In this document: piece by piece, positions 18,978 through 30,180 of the stretch | Layout: every line of letters begins with the position of its first letter | How positions within the stretch are numbered: position 1 is the stretch's first letter | Assembly (NCBI RefSeq): GCF_905404315.1 | Contig: NC_066267.1 | Coordinates: forward strand, 1,688,501 to 1,752,500 | Direction of reading: 5' to 3' | DNA length: 64,000 bases | From: Leptidea sinapis | Taxonomy: Eukaryota; Arthropoda; Insecta; Lepidoptera; Pieridae | The notes under the pieces: model-generated | What the model was told of the DNA's origin: nothing | What the model saw: only the letters and a program-made list of their open reading frames with translations | The model's database searches: none | Made by a program: the position numbers and the translations under genes

Positions 18978-19700
18978 ATATCTAACTTGTAACGTAGCAT
19001 TATAGATCGTAGAAATAATAACTGTAATAAGCGTATGCCGAAAGATTCGTTCTGAAAAGAACATTTTATTTTATATAACGTAATATTAGCTCTGATAAGA
19101 ACCATTTCATAATGCTGTACGTCAACTCATAGAATCATACAGATCACCGGTAGTCATCGCATCGATGTACGAGACTCGTTACGTTCTCTCGACGACCGCA
19201 GATATACTCACGTGATCAGTCATATGCTCCGCGTTACACAACCGCACAGCAAGGCCGAGCGTCCTCGAATGACGCGTCGTCGGGTCGTCGTCGGGGGTCA
19301 ATCGCTATTCATGCAATTTTAATCAATGAGCGACAGCGTAGGTGCTGAATGCTAATTGACATCGTATGATCGAGATTCGACGCGAGTTTACACAAACCGC
19401 GCTCTCTGGCCGGCTTACTGCGATAGCATTAGTTTTAGAGCGAGATAGAACACATAATATTATTCTCAATTCTTATTGAATGAAACGTTGTACTATTGCT
19501 TAAAATGTAAGCTTGTGTGTATGTATGTATTGGTGTGTATTTTCTGGACTTGTAAATATTTAAGTAACAATTGTAATTGGGTAACTAGTTTTAAGGATTT
19601 TGTATATATAAGTATCATGTAACTTTCAAATAAAGGATATCTTCCACTTATTCCTCACAGTCAAGCAGTTGTTTTATTTAATCGCCAAACGCTCAGTCTC
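18978..19700 (+). mobile_element. Possible solo LTR of an LTR retrotransposon
   Basis: A distinct block with its own base composition and a GC-rich middle (19150-19420). Near the right end are a TATA-like TATATAAGTA (19603) and, about 25 bp on, AATAAAGG (19630), the promoter/polyadenylation order seen in LTRs. It may start TGTAACG and end near CGCTCA. No partner LTR, primer-binding site or gag/pol is present. It could instead be an unrelated promoter-bearing repeat. Confidence 0.35.
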
Positions 19701-19792
19701 TAAAAATTCTTTTTGATTTCACTTTTAACACTACCATCACTTCCACACGCTCCCAGCATTCTTTTTTGCGCTCTTATATTATTAGAAAACAT

Positions 19793-20250
19793 ACTAGCTG
19801 ACCCAGCAAACGTTGTATTGCCATAAAAAGTAATAAAAAATTTTTTGGGGTGTAACAAGTAGATGCAACCGATTCTCAGACCTACCAAATTCATGGTACT
19901 ACAATTATTGTAAGTATTGATCCATTTCCATCTTGCAACCCTATAGCGGATTTGTGGATGGAACAGAATAATATAAAAATCGCGATACATAAATAGGGGT
20001 TGATTGAAGAGGGTTGAAAATTTTGGGTTGTATGTATTTTTTAATGTTGTTATAAAAAAATAAAAACAAAAAATTACATCAAATGAAAATTTAGGGGTGG
20101 TCACTTAACCTTTAAGGGGATGAAAAATAGATAGTAGCCGATTCTCAGACCTACAAATAAGCATATAAAATTTGGTAAAAATCAGTAAAGCCGTTTCGGA
20201 GGAATAAGGTAACTAACATTGTGACACGAGAATTTTATATATAAGACATT
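19793..20250 (-). mobile_element. Non-autonomous Helitron, family H1
   Basis: On the minus strand it runs from TCTTATATATAAAATTCTCG through CCGAAACGGC..ACTGATTTTTACC and GGTCTGAGAATCGG, and ends GCTGGGTCAGCTAG|T. The CTAG end preceded by a small GCTG..CAGC hairpin is the Helitron 3' signature. Other copies: 49973-50160, 54122-54448 and 58292-58760. Confidence 0.75.
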
Positions 20251-20257
20251 ACGGGGC

Positions 20258-20720
20258 AACTAAATAATAAATGGTCCACATTTCCCTCGTCTAGTCCACA
20301 GTCACACAGAGAATGCTCTCTAATTCTAAGATTGGCTAGAAATACTGGTGGGCAAGAGTGGTTTACTAGTAACCGGCTAACTGTTGATTAATTCACCATA
20401 AAATTTGCCTTTCGAAGTTTTAGATTGCTTTATCTGCCACATGTTGGATTAACTCTCAAACATCTTAGGTTTCAAGGTAGTGTAAAAGTCATGAGAGAAG
20501 ATTTGAGAAGGTTGTTGGGAATCTGTATGAGCAGCTGACCTGACACAAGCTGCTTTTTCATTTACCAATGCAAGGCCTGGAATGCAATTCTGTTTAATAA
20601 CTGCAACTACACTACTACTGCCTGAATCCTGCAATAAAACTGCTACAAGTAATGTTTCCACAGAATCGAGATGAGTGAAGTAGGGGGGAGGCTCTTCTTT
20701 CAATGTAGTGCATACAAGTT
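20258..20720 (-). pseudogene. I-like LINE ORF2 3' fragment
   Basis: The minus strand repeats the RNase H end and C-terminus of the 13307 element (LALVNEKAACVRSAAHT, SQIFSHDFYTTLK, then a shifted HSCPPVFLANLRIREHSLCD region). Degenerate and truncated on both sides. Confidence 0.75.
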
Positions 20721-20964
20721 TTTACGAACTCTTAAATCACGCTTTTAACCAACAGAACATCATGTGTAATAATGAGTTTGAGTGTATTTTAATGAATGAA
20801 GTATGTTATTGAATCTTGTAACGTCATGGGATGATGATCCGTATGGTTTCTACAACACTTAACAAAACATGACGGCATTTTAAATTAAAAAGTCTTGTTT
20901 AGTTTGTTTCAAAAATCTGGTCTGATAGGAATTCAATCGCGCTTCCTCGCATAATAGCGTGAAC

Positions 20965-21160
20965 ACAGCATCGGATTTGGTACGGCAGGACCATAGGACG
21001 GTCCGGTGGGCACCTTACACCTATTGGTTCGGCGTCAAATTCGGTATGGTCCGGACGGTAATAATGTTGTGCTAGGGACAATGCGCTATACCGTCCAATA
21101 TAATCCACTACTGGACCACGTTCAATGGTTCGACAGTACCAAATCTGATCATGTATTTAT
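20965..21160. mobile_element. Foldback MITE upstream of RpL35A
   Basis: ATCGGATTTGGTAC at the left pairs with GTACCAAATCTGAT at the right, and a further inner pair is GGTATGGTCCGGACGGTA with TATACCGTCC. Non-coding, about 190 bp, and 290 bp upstream of the inferred RpL35A start site. Confidence 0.6.
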
Positions 21161-21175
21161 AACTTTACCGAACTG

Positions 21176-21226
21176 ATCCCGTAGCGTGCCGGGACAGTTT
21201 GTAAGCCCAGCCCACTACGGGATGAG
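21176..21226. repeat. Hairpin next to the foldback
   Basis: ATCCCGTAG pairs with CTACGGGAT across about 30 bp. It may be part of the same element or of the RpL35A upstream region. Confidence 0.55.
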
Positions 21227-21447
21227 TGTATGCTTCTTTTATTTTATTTTAGTTTTGGTTTGAGTAATTTTTAGGCACTGATAGTGCTCAAAATTATTAT
21301 TATTCAATCAATTGGGATATTTTTAATTTTTATAAAAGAGCTCGCAAGCTGTAATCGCCAATAAATTGGATTGTAATTAATAATTAATAGTTGCCATTTG
21401 CCACTTCCAACTCCAAGTTCCAAGCATTTGGCAACACCGCTTACGGT

Positions 21448-21476
21448 CTTTCTCTCCTTTCATAAACAAGTGTCCG
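21448..21476 (+). promoter_or_regulatory. RpL35A: RpL35A start site region with pyrimidine (TOP) tract, non-coding exon 1
   Basis: CTTTCTCTCCTTTC directly follows TTACGGT, the usual context of a ribosomal-protein start site whose mRNA begins with a terminal oligopyrimidine tract. Such tracts put translation under TOR control. A GTCAGT donor at 21477 would end a 29-base non-coding exon, joined to 21686 after a TTTTTAG acceptor. The start site is inferred. Confidence 0.6.
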
Positions 21477-21687
21477 GTCAGTGTGATTTGTTTTTTATTT
21501 TAAAATCTGTAATTACTAATTTGTAACGAAATAATAGTTTAAGGGACCAAAGGGATCCCTTTTTAATTTTTCTGTTTGTTGTTTAGTGTTGGATTGACTA
21601 TTCATGTTTAGATAAATTGAGATTAAAAATTGTATGTCAACATAACCTTAACCAGTATCATAACTGACTGTGTTGAAATTTTTAGGA

Positions 21688-21906
21688 ATGGCAGACGCGC
21701 CGCAAACTGCGCCTAAAGCTAAGGTGCCTAAATCTAAGCCTAATAAAGAAAAGGCCGCTAAAGAAGCGCCTGCTGCACCTGTAGAGACTCAAAAGGCCGT
21801 ACGTAAAGCTTCAAAGCCTCGTCATGGTAGGCTGTACGCCAAGGCAGTGTTCACTGGATACAAACGTGGTCTTCGTAATCAACACGAAAATACTGCACTT
21901 TTGAAA
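21688..21906 (+). CDS. RpL35A: RpL35A coding exon 1 (gene exon 2)
   Basis: Seventy-three codons ending HENTALLK at donor GTATGT; phase 0. Confidence 0.96.
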
Positions 21907-23911
21907 GTATGTGAAGTCTGTGTATTTTAATAATCAACACTTAGCAGTTAATTTGCAGAAATCTTACTTGTGCTTGACATTTATTAATTAAAGATAACTA
22001 ACAGACTAGCTCTCAAAATAGATGAAACGAATTAATCTATAATTTTAATTTTGAAAAACAATGAATTGTTAATAAATTGTTTAGTCTACTTGCCACTGCT
22101 ACGGCTATACGATAACAATGTTGCATTGGGGTGATTTTAAAGTGAATTGTTAAATTATTGATTTGGTACTACAAGAGCTGATCAATAAAATAATTACTTC
22201 ATTCTGTCGTCATACATTCTAATGGAAATGATTGCTTTTTGTTGTGTTATTATCATTAATATTTAAGGTGAATTGTAGGCATAAGATAATATTAAATATA
22301 TTGAGATGAAAATTTAGCTTAGGTGTGTGAAAATGATGTTTTAGACATTTGAAACCTGAACCTTTATGTGGAAAATTTTTTGCTGATCACATCTTAGTAA
22401 CAATTCTACCCCTTCATAGAACTGCTTTCAAGAAATACATTACAAAATAAACTTACAGGTTGAAGGAGCTCGTAGCAGAGATGATGCGGTATTCTATGCT
22501 GGCAAAAAATGTGTATATGTATACAAAGCAAAGAAAAGAACACCAATTGCTGGTGGTCCTCGTGGGGTGAAAACAAAGTTGCGTGCAATCTGGGGAAAAG
22601 TGACTCGCCCCCATGGCAATTCTGGCAGTGTCCGAGCTCGCTTCAAGTCAAATCTACCAGCTCAAGCTATGGGACACAGGATACGAGTGGTAAGCATGAT
22701 TGAATAAAACACCATTCATTTTTTTAATTATTGTATTTAACACACAAAGCAAAAGGATATTATATGATGTATAGCAGAATACCATTGTGCTAATATGAGT
22801 ACACTAAGTTTGGTGTAAGCCTAGTAAATAGAGGAAAGAATATTCATATAGGGCTTGTACTTGTAAATACAATAGTACAGTTAGCAAAAAAGTTATCATT
22901 AATTAAAATAAGTTGAGCCCGAATGGTGCAGCCACATGCCATATCACAAAAAAATTTAATTGAATTATTTTTGGACCTAGTAAAGCTGCATGTGTGGTTA
23001 TAGTTAGCAATGTTGCTAACTGTGTGATAAGTGACATCATATTAGATTCCCTACTATTGACTTGGGTTAAGCAGGGTTATGTTACAGCTGGTTGATACTC
23101 ATAATTTTTTTCAATTTTCAAAAAAAATATTTTGAGTTAGAACATTACAGCATAGAAAATGAGATTTAAATTAGTGAATAACAAACATAGTTTTTTTAGT
23201 GGGTTAATATTATCAATTACAATATTTTCTCATTCTTTTTATTTACCTATATTTGCATTTGTCACTCAGAACATTAATCACTTAAATAATTTATATGTTA
23301 TTCTTTATAACTAATGATGTTCTATACATATAGACAATGCACCTCATACAAAATCAAAGCTGAATTTGGCACATGCCACAAATGACACCATAATAACCTT
23401 TGACAGCTATGTCTATACATTTCTGCGTTTACTCAGTTGTTTAAAATATTAACGGTCAATAGAGAGCTATGTAAATACTATTTCAGTTTGAGCTGTTTAT
23501 TTTGAATTTAGAACCCGATTGTCCCATTCTGACAAGCGGGTTTTGTCTGGGGACTTGTAAATAATATTGTACCATATTTAATGAAAAAATATTCGTTTTA
23601 TTAAATTACTTCCGCATTTTGCACATCAATATTATATAAATAAAATAACCTTAGTGATAATAACTCGCACAATCTTTTTTTGAGTCATTAATGTATTATT
23701 TATCCACTTTTATAGCACACTTAGGCTTGTTGATTGACACACGACCAAGGAGAAAAGTGTGCTTACATTGTTTTTTTACAAAAGTGGCTTGATCATAAAA
23801 ACCCATAATGTTGTGTTTTAGCACTAAATAATATGTTGTGCACTTTTCATATTATTTACAGCTTGTAACTGAATATTTTTTTTTCAGATGTTGTATCCAT
23901 CAAGAATTTAA
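21688..23911 (+). CDS. RpL35A: Ribosomal protein L35A (eL33), complete, three coding exons
   Basis: eL33 is a structural protein of the large ribosomal subunit in the cytoplasm. Exons 21688-21906, 22459-22689 and 23888-23911 give 157 residues in continuous frame. Residues 1-45 are a lysine/alanine/proline-rich extension (MADAPQTAPKAKVPKSKP); vertebrate forms of about 110 residues lack it, while insect forms often carry one. The core follows: GRLYAKAVFTGYKRGLRNQ, VEGARSRDDAVFYAGKKC, WGKVTRPHGNSG, VRARFKSNLPAQAMGHRIRV and MLYPSRI-stop. The start is the first ATG after the acceptor at 21685. Intron 2 holds a box C/D snoRNA candidate, a common arrangement in ribosomal-protein genes. Nothing is broken. 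Confidence 0.97.
22326..22391 (+). ncRNA. Candidate box C/D snoRNA in RpL35A intron
   Basis: Box C ATGATGT (22333-22339; consensus RTGATGA, last base off), D' box CTGA (22356-22359) and D box CTGA (22383-22386). TGTGA (22326-22330) pairs with TCACA (22387-22391) as the terminal stem. The 12 bases before D' (AGACATTTGAAA, 22343-22354) are complementary to TTTCAAATGTCT, which I recall from insect 18S rRNA just before 'GCCCTATCAACTTT'. The D box ends 72 bp before the next exon, the usual spacing for intronic snoRNAs. It would guide 2'-O-methylation at the C paired to G22351. C' is not clear. Confidence 0.6.
22459..22689 (+). CDS. RpL35A: RpL35A coding exon 2 (gene exon 3)
   Basis: Seventy-seven codons from VEGARSRDD to GHRIRV; acceptor TTACAG, donor GTAAGC, phase 0. 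Confidence 0.97.
22690..23887 (+). other. RpL35A intron 3
   Basis: 1.2 kb of AT-rich sequence. I see no further coding and no convincing second snoRNA or repeat in it. Confidence 0.6.
23888..23911 (+). CDS. RpL35A: RpL35A last coding exon
   Basis: A micro-coding segment after a T-rich acceptor ending TTTTCAG: MLYPSRI and TAA. This is the conserved C-terminus of eL33, so the short exon is secure. Confidence 0.96.
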   Translation: MLYPSRI

Positions 23912-23931
23912 GAACTTTATATTTAAGAGTA

Positions 23932-23937
23932 AATAAA
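23932..23937 (+). terminator. RpL35A polyadenylation signal
   Basis: AATAAA 21 bp after the stop codon; the 3' UTR is therefore very short, as usual for ribosomal-protein mRNAs. Confidence 0.75.
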
Positions 23938-24287
23938 ATATAAAAATCAAAAACTAATTTTATTGGTAATATGTAGTTGACCTTTGCTACATATTTTATT
24001 AAGAATTTCCTTACATCACACCACCACAAGTTTGGCACCTGGTACCTTATCTGGTAGTACCAGATATTATGTTACTGGACCCAAAATATATCAAATGCCC
24101 AGGCTATTGAAGAAAGAAAAGAAAATAGTAAATGGATCAACAGATATCTCACTAGTCTCGGTATTCAGATCAATGGTTGTGGCTGAGACCGTAACATCTT
24201 GGAGAAGCCTTCAACATGCATTGTTATTCTGATGACAGTACTAGAGGTGGTGTAAACACCTTCCATGGAAATAAAAGCATAAAAAGG

Positions 24288-24620
24288 CATTTGTTTTCTC
24301 AATATTGATTCTTTTAGAATACCTTTTTGATGTAACTTCTAATATACTAGATACTACTACCGCTTCGGAAACAAATGGAGCTCTGAGAGAAAAGAAGAGG
24401 CGCAAGAAACTCTCTCAGCATTCTTTTAATTGAATGTACAATATTGTACTATCATTGCTATTGCTAGGCTGTCCAATAACTTAGATATTCAGCTGTGTAG
24501 TAGGATTTACGACAGCCATTTTTTAATAAAACATTTAAATTTATTTATAGATAATGCCTGAACAGTTGCTGGTACTTTATTATAAAAGTCTATACATTTA
24601 CCCTTAAAGCTTTTCTGTGT
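24288..24620 (-). mobile_element. LINE J 3' end
   Basis: Antisense copy of the 7985-8330 region (CTACTACCGCTTCGGAAACA, CAAGAAACTCTC, ATTTAAATTTATTTATAGATA). Only the C-terminus and 3' UTR remain, with no open frame. Confidence 0.75.
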
Positions 24621-24914
24621 CCAGGTATATCTGTTATCCAGCCTCTTGACTCTTAAGAAGTCGCAACTATGTTAAAGAAGAACTTTCTACTCAAAGGGGT
24701 AAAGTGAACATAGTTCAATTTAATTTAAAGAACATTCAAGCTTTGCACTTTAACTATGAAAAAAAAACCAATGTCTCCAACAACCCTTAATTCCTTGCCT
24801 AGTATTCAAATGTTGACAATACCACTGTCATCTGGAAGGCAATGCTTTGGTTTTATCTTTAGATAAACTGAAGTTCAAGACAAATACTAAGTCTGGTAAC
24901 AAGTTATTTTTCTT

Positions 24915-25030
24915 CATGGAAAAGTAGGACAAAGGTGTGTACCTGGTGTTAAGTGATCACCACCTCCCTTAATCTCTTGCAACAACAGAGGAATCTCAGA
25001 AGCGTTGCCGGCCTTTAAGTAATGAATGGA
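24915..25030 (-). mobile_element. LINE B 3'-end scrap
   Basis: Family B end, in reverse: ACCTGGTGTTAAGTGATCACC..CTCTTGCAACA..GCGTTGCCGGCCTTTAAG. Confidence 0.65.
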
Positions 25031-25261
25031 AGAAGTCATTGATAGATAGACAGATGACACCTATAATCTTGTAAAAAACAGAGATAGACGACATCACTAC
25101 GTTTTATGCAACTGTTCGCTTTCAAACTTATGCGGATTATACTTCGTCCCCATATTGTAATTACTATTTCAAACTTATGTCAAATCTCACTGCACATTTC
25201 ATACTAAACTAAATTTCAATTTTTACTTAGGCAGTCCCGCCACTTATTACCTACGTACCTT

Positions 25262-25650
25262 GTATTTACATCCTCTTTGGGTTTTCCCATATCGTATCGT
25301 CCCCGAAACACCGCACAAGGAAGCTCAACCACCGGCTTTGTAGTATATGAAAGAAAGTTCTTTGTAAACAGCACTGTGGAGGAACCGCCACATATCCAGA
25401 TGGTGGGGATGATATCCTTATTTGTGGCGTGTCTTGCGAAGGTGGAATTCGGCGGCAGGAATCAGGTGCAAGAGCTCTTCGGAACACTCCTCGTGATAAA
25501 TGCGGTGGAAGATATGCGTTGCACGCGGTCAAATAGATCGAGCTGATACTGGTGTGCGCCAGACTAGAGATGACAACGATACTCCTTATGTGGCCGGACC
25601 TGCGCTTTGTAGAGCGCTAGAATATGGGCCGGCTTGAAGAATTGCCGTGG
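25262..25650 (-). pseudogene. LINE B ORF2 C-terminus
   Basis: The minus strand reads LYKAQVRPHKEYRCHL near 25600, then QYQLDLFDRVQ, a shifted RRIPPS.DTPQIRISS and VVELPCAVFRGRYDMG: the RT end of a Jockey/CR1-like element. Related pieces: 29690-30030, 32700-33085, 33400-33648 and 37213-37460. Confidence 0.7.
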
Positions 25651-25654
25651 AAAA

Positions 25655-26890
25655 CTCCAGAAAAAAATAACATGTTATAACCAAAATATTATGTTTATTG
25701 CTTTTCAAAATACTCTACATTTGAAACATTTTTTCATGCGATCGAACTATTTTTTTAAAAAGAAGGACCTCAGATCTGAACGCATGTTTTTTACGTGCCG
25801 ATTGAACGCTATCACTGCCTCTTCGGAATTGTTAAAGTGAAACCTCTAATCAAATTTTTGATTTTAAGGGGAAAATACAGAAATCACAGGGTGCTAGGTC
25901 GGGGCAGGATGGGTCACGAGTTGTACTTTTTCGGAACGTATAACTGACTTAGTTTTGTTGGCCGTGTGTGAAGAACCGTTGTCATGATGTTTTTTTTATA
26001 TGAAAATACAAGACGAGACGAGCAGGACGTTTAGCTGATGGAAATTGATACGCCTTGCTCATTACAATGCAGTGCCACTCAGGATTCTTGAAAAACACAA
26101 ATTCTGAGCGGCACTACAATTGCGCTTGTCACCTTGAGACAAGATGTTAAGTCTCGTTTGCCCAGTAATTTCACTAGCTACGGCGCCTTGCAGACCGAAA
26201 CACAGTAATACTTACATATTACTGCTTCACAACAAAATAGGCGCCGTTATGGTGCCCAAAATCTAGCCGGCATCCTGTGCAAAGAAGCCTCCCACTAGTA
26301 GGAGAACGCGGAACCAGACCCGTAGCTGAGAAAAAAATGCGATCATTTTTTACCAACGTTTCTCGCCTGCCTCACTTTTGTTGGCCTGTTCTCATTTCCA
26401 AATACTCATTCACAAGATTGATGTTTTTTTCGGGTTCAAAAAAATAAATCCAAGTTTCATCTCGTGTGACAATGTCATCAACAGCATTAGAATGTCCGTG
26501 GTCGTACCTTATAAGCATCTGTGAGCACCATTCCACGCGAGCCCGCTTCTGCTCCGCTGTCAGTTCATGAGGGATCCAACAAAGCTTCCGAATTATCAAT
26601 TTTTCGTGTAAAATTTTCTGATTTGGCTCATACCAATCCCCAATAGTCCTCCAATTGTCTCGTAGATAATCCGTGGGTTTTCTTGAATTAACCGCTTAAA
26701 AGTTGCCACATTGTTTTCGTTGTCAGCAGTTGAAGGCCGCCCTTCCCGAAATTCGTCATGTAAAGAAACCCGACCTCTCTCAAATTCAGCAAACCAACGC
26801 GTCACTGTGCTCAAGCAAGGTGCTTCGTGCACACTTCGAAGAGAGAACTTTTAAAATCTATTTTTTTATTACTAAGAAGGTCGCAACGTT
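25655..26890 (-). pseudogene. mariner transposase, split by SINE A
   Basis: Minus-strand blocks in order: CLSTVTRWFAEFERGRVSL (helix-turn-helix region, 26780), FREGRPSTADNENN, GIGMSQIRKF, CWIPHELTAEQKRARVEWC, then IVTRDETWIYFFEPE with the first catalytic Asp (26460), then after the insertion HDNGSSHTANKTKS with the second Asp (25970) and THPAW. Stops and shifts break it, and SINE A at 25990-26300 separates the catalytic parts. Terminal repeats are not recognisable, so the ends are approximate. Confidence 0.8.
25990..26300 (-). mobile_element. SINE A copy 3, inside mariner
   Basis: Antisense on plus, from a T-rich start (ATGTTTTTTTTATATGAAAA) to GCCTCCCACTAGT. It interrupts the mariner open region and so is the younger insertion. 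Confidence 0.85.
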
Positions 26891-26931
26891 TCAAAAAATA
26901 TAACATTCGTAATTCAAATAGTTCCGATTAG

Positions 26932-27200
26932 CTAGAAGTGCAAAACTATTAGTTTGCTCCATGTAGCCCTCTTCTGCAGCACTAAGATGGTATTAATATC
27001 GGCTGCAATGCACCATAGCAATTTTGAATCAAGAGCAATGCCAAGAAATATAGCAGATACCACCGGTTGTAGCAACTCTCCGTTTAATAAAATATTCGCA
27101 TCTTCATTTCTGACATTTGGCGCAGTAAATTTAATATATTTAGCTTTATGACTATTTAACAATAGGTTATTGGCGCTAAACCAGTACACGATGTCATGTA
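26932..27200 (-). pseudogene. Jockey-like LINE RT fragment
   Basis: Minus: YWFSANNLLLNSHKAKYIKF, then SAIFLGIALDSKLLW and AADINTILVLQKRA, homologous to the stretch around 8600-8990 of family J but diverged; internally shortened. Confidence 0.7.
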
Positions 27201-27207
27201 GACATTG

Positions 27208-27531
27208 ATTTTTTTATGGCAATAAGGGATGAGACGAATAGGATGGATACCTACGTTCAGCTCATGGTAAATGATACGCCCTGACCATTACAATGTAGTG
27301 CCGCTTAGGATTCTTGAAAAAATGAGCGGCACCACAATTGCGCCCGTCACCTTGAGACATAAGATGTTAAGTCTCATTTTCCCAGTAATTTCACTAGCTA
27401 CGGAGCCCTTCAGATCGAAACACTAGGCTTTAGACCGAATCACAGTAATGCTTACACATTACTGCTTCACGGCTAAAATAGGCGCCGTTGTGCTACCCAT
27501 AATCTAGCCGACATCCTGTGCAGAGGAGACT
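27208..27531 (-). mobile_element. SINE A copy 4
   Basis: Antisense on plus; contains a small internal duplication (GACCGAATCACAG after GATCGAAACACTAGGCTTTA) not seen in the other copies. Confidence 0.8.
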
Positions 27532-27702
27532 GCTAAAACTTCTTTACTTCGTCATATAAATCTTGGCTTCTTTTCACTTTGAATGTGAGTCAAGAGTCGA
27601 CCGCAAAAAATACTAGCTTGTGTTTTTTTCTATTATAATAAAGTATATCTTTATAAGGTCTGCTACCCGTACTAAGGTATACGATCTGCTCGTCCAATAG
27701 TT

Positions 27703-27945
27703 TAACAGCCGTTCCCAATATACTATCTACAGATAGAGATAAATTACTACCTTCTACTGTCAGTAATTAGCTCTCAATAATCTGAAGCTGTCCCAATATA
27801 CCCGATAAGTCATTCCTATCGCCTTATATTGGGACGCGTGAATTGAAATTTCCATTCAAACTTCTATCACTGGTAAGCTATACGTCGTCCCATTGACAGA
27901 CAGTGTGTACGTATAAGGTGAGTTACCACCGATAAGTTTATTGGG
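27703..27945. mobile_element. Truncated copy of the 11812 MITE
   Basis: ACAGCCGTTCCCAATATACT opens it and it follows the 11812 element inverted, through CTGTCCCAATATACCCGATA and AGACAGTGTGTACGTATAAGG. The second terminal repeat is missing. Confidence 0.65.
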
Positions 27946-28404
27946 ACAGAAAAGTATGACGTTCTATACACAAGAACGTCATTGCAGGTAGGAATAGAAA
28001 ACTGCACCTATATTACTCGAAATCGGACCCATGCGTGTACTCTGAATGATAAATACCCTAAGTAAGAAGGTATCTTCTATAGTAGCAAAAGCACAAGAGG
28101 ACGCATTCTGCAGCCATTTACGAAAGGTCACCCGTAGAGCGCGGGCGAAACATCCGTCGGCACTCCTACTCTAAAAGATATTAATAGAACGCCGTCACGG
28201 AATGTTTCTCCGCCAATAAAACCGATCTTCGTGTTTGTATACTACATAACATACCGCTTTATGATCCAACATTAACGAATCTTCTGCTTAAATGACGACG
28301 CGTAAGTTGATTTTGTAAATTATAGGTAGTTATGTACCTGGTATATTTACGCTATGTGTGAGAGAGCTACTTTTTGTGTGCAGCGGCAGGTCAGAAAATG
28401 AATA

Positions 28405-28570
28405 AAATTTCATTTATTCATTTTGGTCAAAATATGATACTTATGAACCTTTCCGTTCGGCGAAACTAATCACGCGGTATGCCCTCAGATCGGCGTGATT
28501 TTGCCGCTCGCGCAGCGTCTGTCAAAAATTTAGTGCCCTGGGGCACTGCCGATTTCGAAAGATGAATGTT
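28405..28570 (-). mobile_element. Diverged LINE S 3' end and GC-rich hairpins
   Basis: TTCATTTATTCATTTTGGTC..ATATGATACTTATGAAC resembles the LINE S end. It is followed by a GTGCCCTGGGGCAC perfect hairpin (28532-28545). Confidence 0.4.
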
Positions 28571-28574
28571 GTAG

Positions 28575-29690
28575 TTATAAATATATTTACAATTTATCGC
28601 CACTGCGGAAAAGTCAAGCCTTAATTAGAAAAAGGGCTAAAACGTCATAAGTAACTCTCAAATCAACACCATAACAACTTTTTACCTAGGAGCATGACAA
28701 ACGAGTGTACCTGAGGCTGGGTCATCTGAAGCTGATGGGATTGAATTGCTGATGAATTTGAAGTCCAGAAAGCCGTGTTCCGGGTTGAAAGCTGCTCGCA
28801 AAATTTGATGACGTACACAGATCTTTTCAGCTTTGGATTCTTCGTGTCCATCCTTTATAGATTATTTGAATTTGTCACTTAAATTTTGAGGTTATGTCAA
28901 AAAAGTGTAAAAAGAAAAGTTGTAGATCTTTTTATTTCCTACAACTTTGCTATTACCCTTTTTTCCATAGGACTTGTAGTTTCACGGGAAATCGAGATAA
29001 ACCATTTCTTACCCTTAAACACGCCCCACTTTTCCACTTCCCGACCTCGGATCGCCTGTAATTTATTTTTCCTTTAATTTTTGTTATATTCTCTTCCTTT
29101 TCCAATGCGTTTCATACTACTATTATTTTGTTTATTTTTTTATCATTTTCAAAGGCTTCAACACTGGTCTCTTACAAAATCATTACTTACATAAATATTA
29201 ATTAAATTCAAATGTTAAATTATTATTATTTATATATTATATTATTAAAAAATGCAAATTTTTCAATTGAAAATATTCGTTTATATAAGAATATAAGCAG
29301 TTTTAACAAAGGTATATTTTCAATTTAGATGAGAAATTCCTATTTGACGATACCTCTCGTATTATCTTTGTGATGTGATTATAGATTTTTATGCACATAC
29401 ATAAATAGTTTCTCTGCAAACAATGTAGTTCTAGCCCAGTTCTAGCAGTTTTTTGGGTTTTGTCCCTGGATGGAAAAAGAGAAGTGTTTTCTAAATATTT
29501 ACTAAATTCGCAAAAATTTTTTCGAACAAACACTCAACACTCAAATATGTATAATTCAACAATCGTTAATAAGTTATATTTTTTAAATATGGGTCTGCAG
29601 CTATCAATATATCAAGCAGCTATCGCTTTCCTACATCCGCAGCATTCGCAGCTTACATACATATAGAGTATGTAAGCTTTGAACTTCTTT
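28575..29690. other. Stretch with no recognised gene
   Basis: AT-rich, with only short open frames on both strands. I see no repeat or gene I can name. Confidence 0.5.
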
Positions 29691-30030
29691 AGAGCTTAAA
29701 ATATGCTTTCAAGAAGCTTAATTCCGAGAAGTGTTCTATAAATTTCACTCAGTCTTTGTTGATCGGACATCATGCCAAATTGACTTCGAAGAAGTTGAAC
29801 GTCATAAATAAAGCACGGCAATACTTCAAGCGCTCTACAAAGCATAGGTCCGGCCGCATTTGGAGTATAGCTGTCATCTCTGTTGTGGCGCACCCCAGTA
29901 TCAGCTCGACCCATTTGACCGCGCGCAACGCAGAGCTGCTAGAATTGTCGAGGATCCAGTGCCCTGTGAAAGATTACTTGCCGATGAGTTGCGAGTGCCG
30001 ATAAAGACTTTCAAGGTCTACTGAAAAATT
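29690..30030 (+). pseudogene. LINE B RT C-terminal fragment
   Basis: TSKKLNVINKARQYFKRS, then (shifted) the region normally reading GAPQYQL.PFDR.QRRAARIV and CERL.DELRVP; several frame changes. Confidence 0.65.
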
Positions 30031-30180
30031 GTTCAGCTTAACCCGAGAACACTATTCCCCCGAGTACCTAAGGCAAAGTTAAATTGGCTTCGATGAAACT
30101 GAGTGTCTTCAAAAGAGAGTAATCATTCACCCCGACCCACGAACTTGAGCTTAACAAGGCACAGTTCCGGATACCAGCGG

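Noticed and set aside
23310..23370. Second box C/D snoRNA in RpL35A intron 3
   Set aside because: AATGATG and CTGA are spaced about 50 bases apart, but no terminal stem and no rRNA complementarity that I recognise.
26596..26832. Functional mariner transposase
   Set aside because: The frame stops after KFYTKN, shifts to another frame and is cut by SINE A before the second catalytic Asp.
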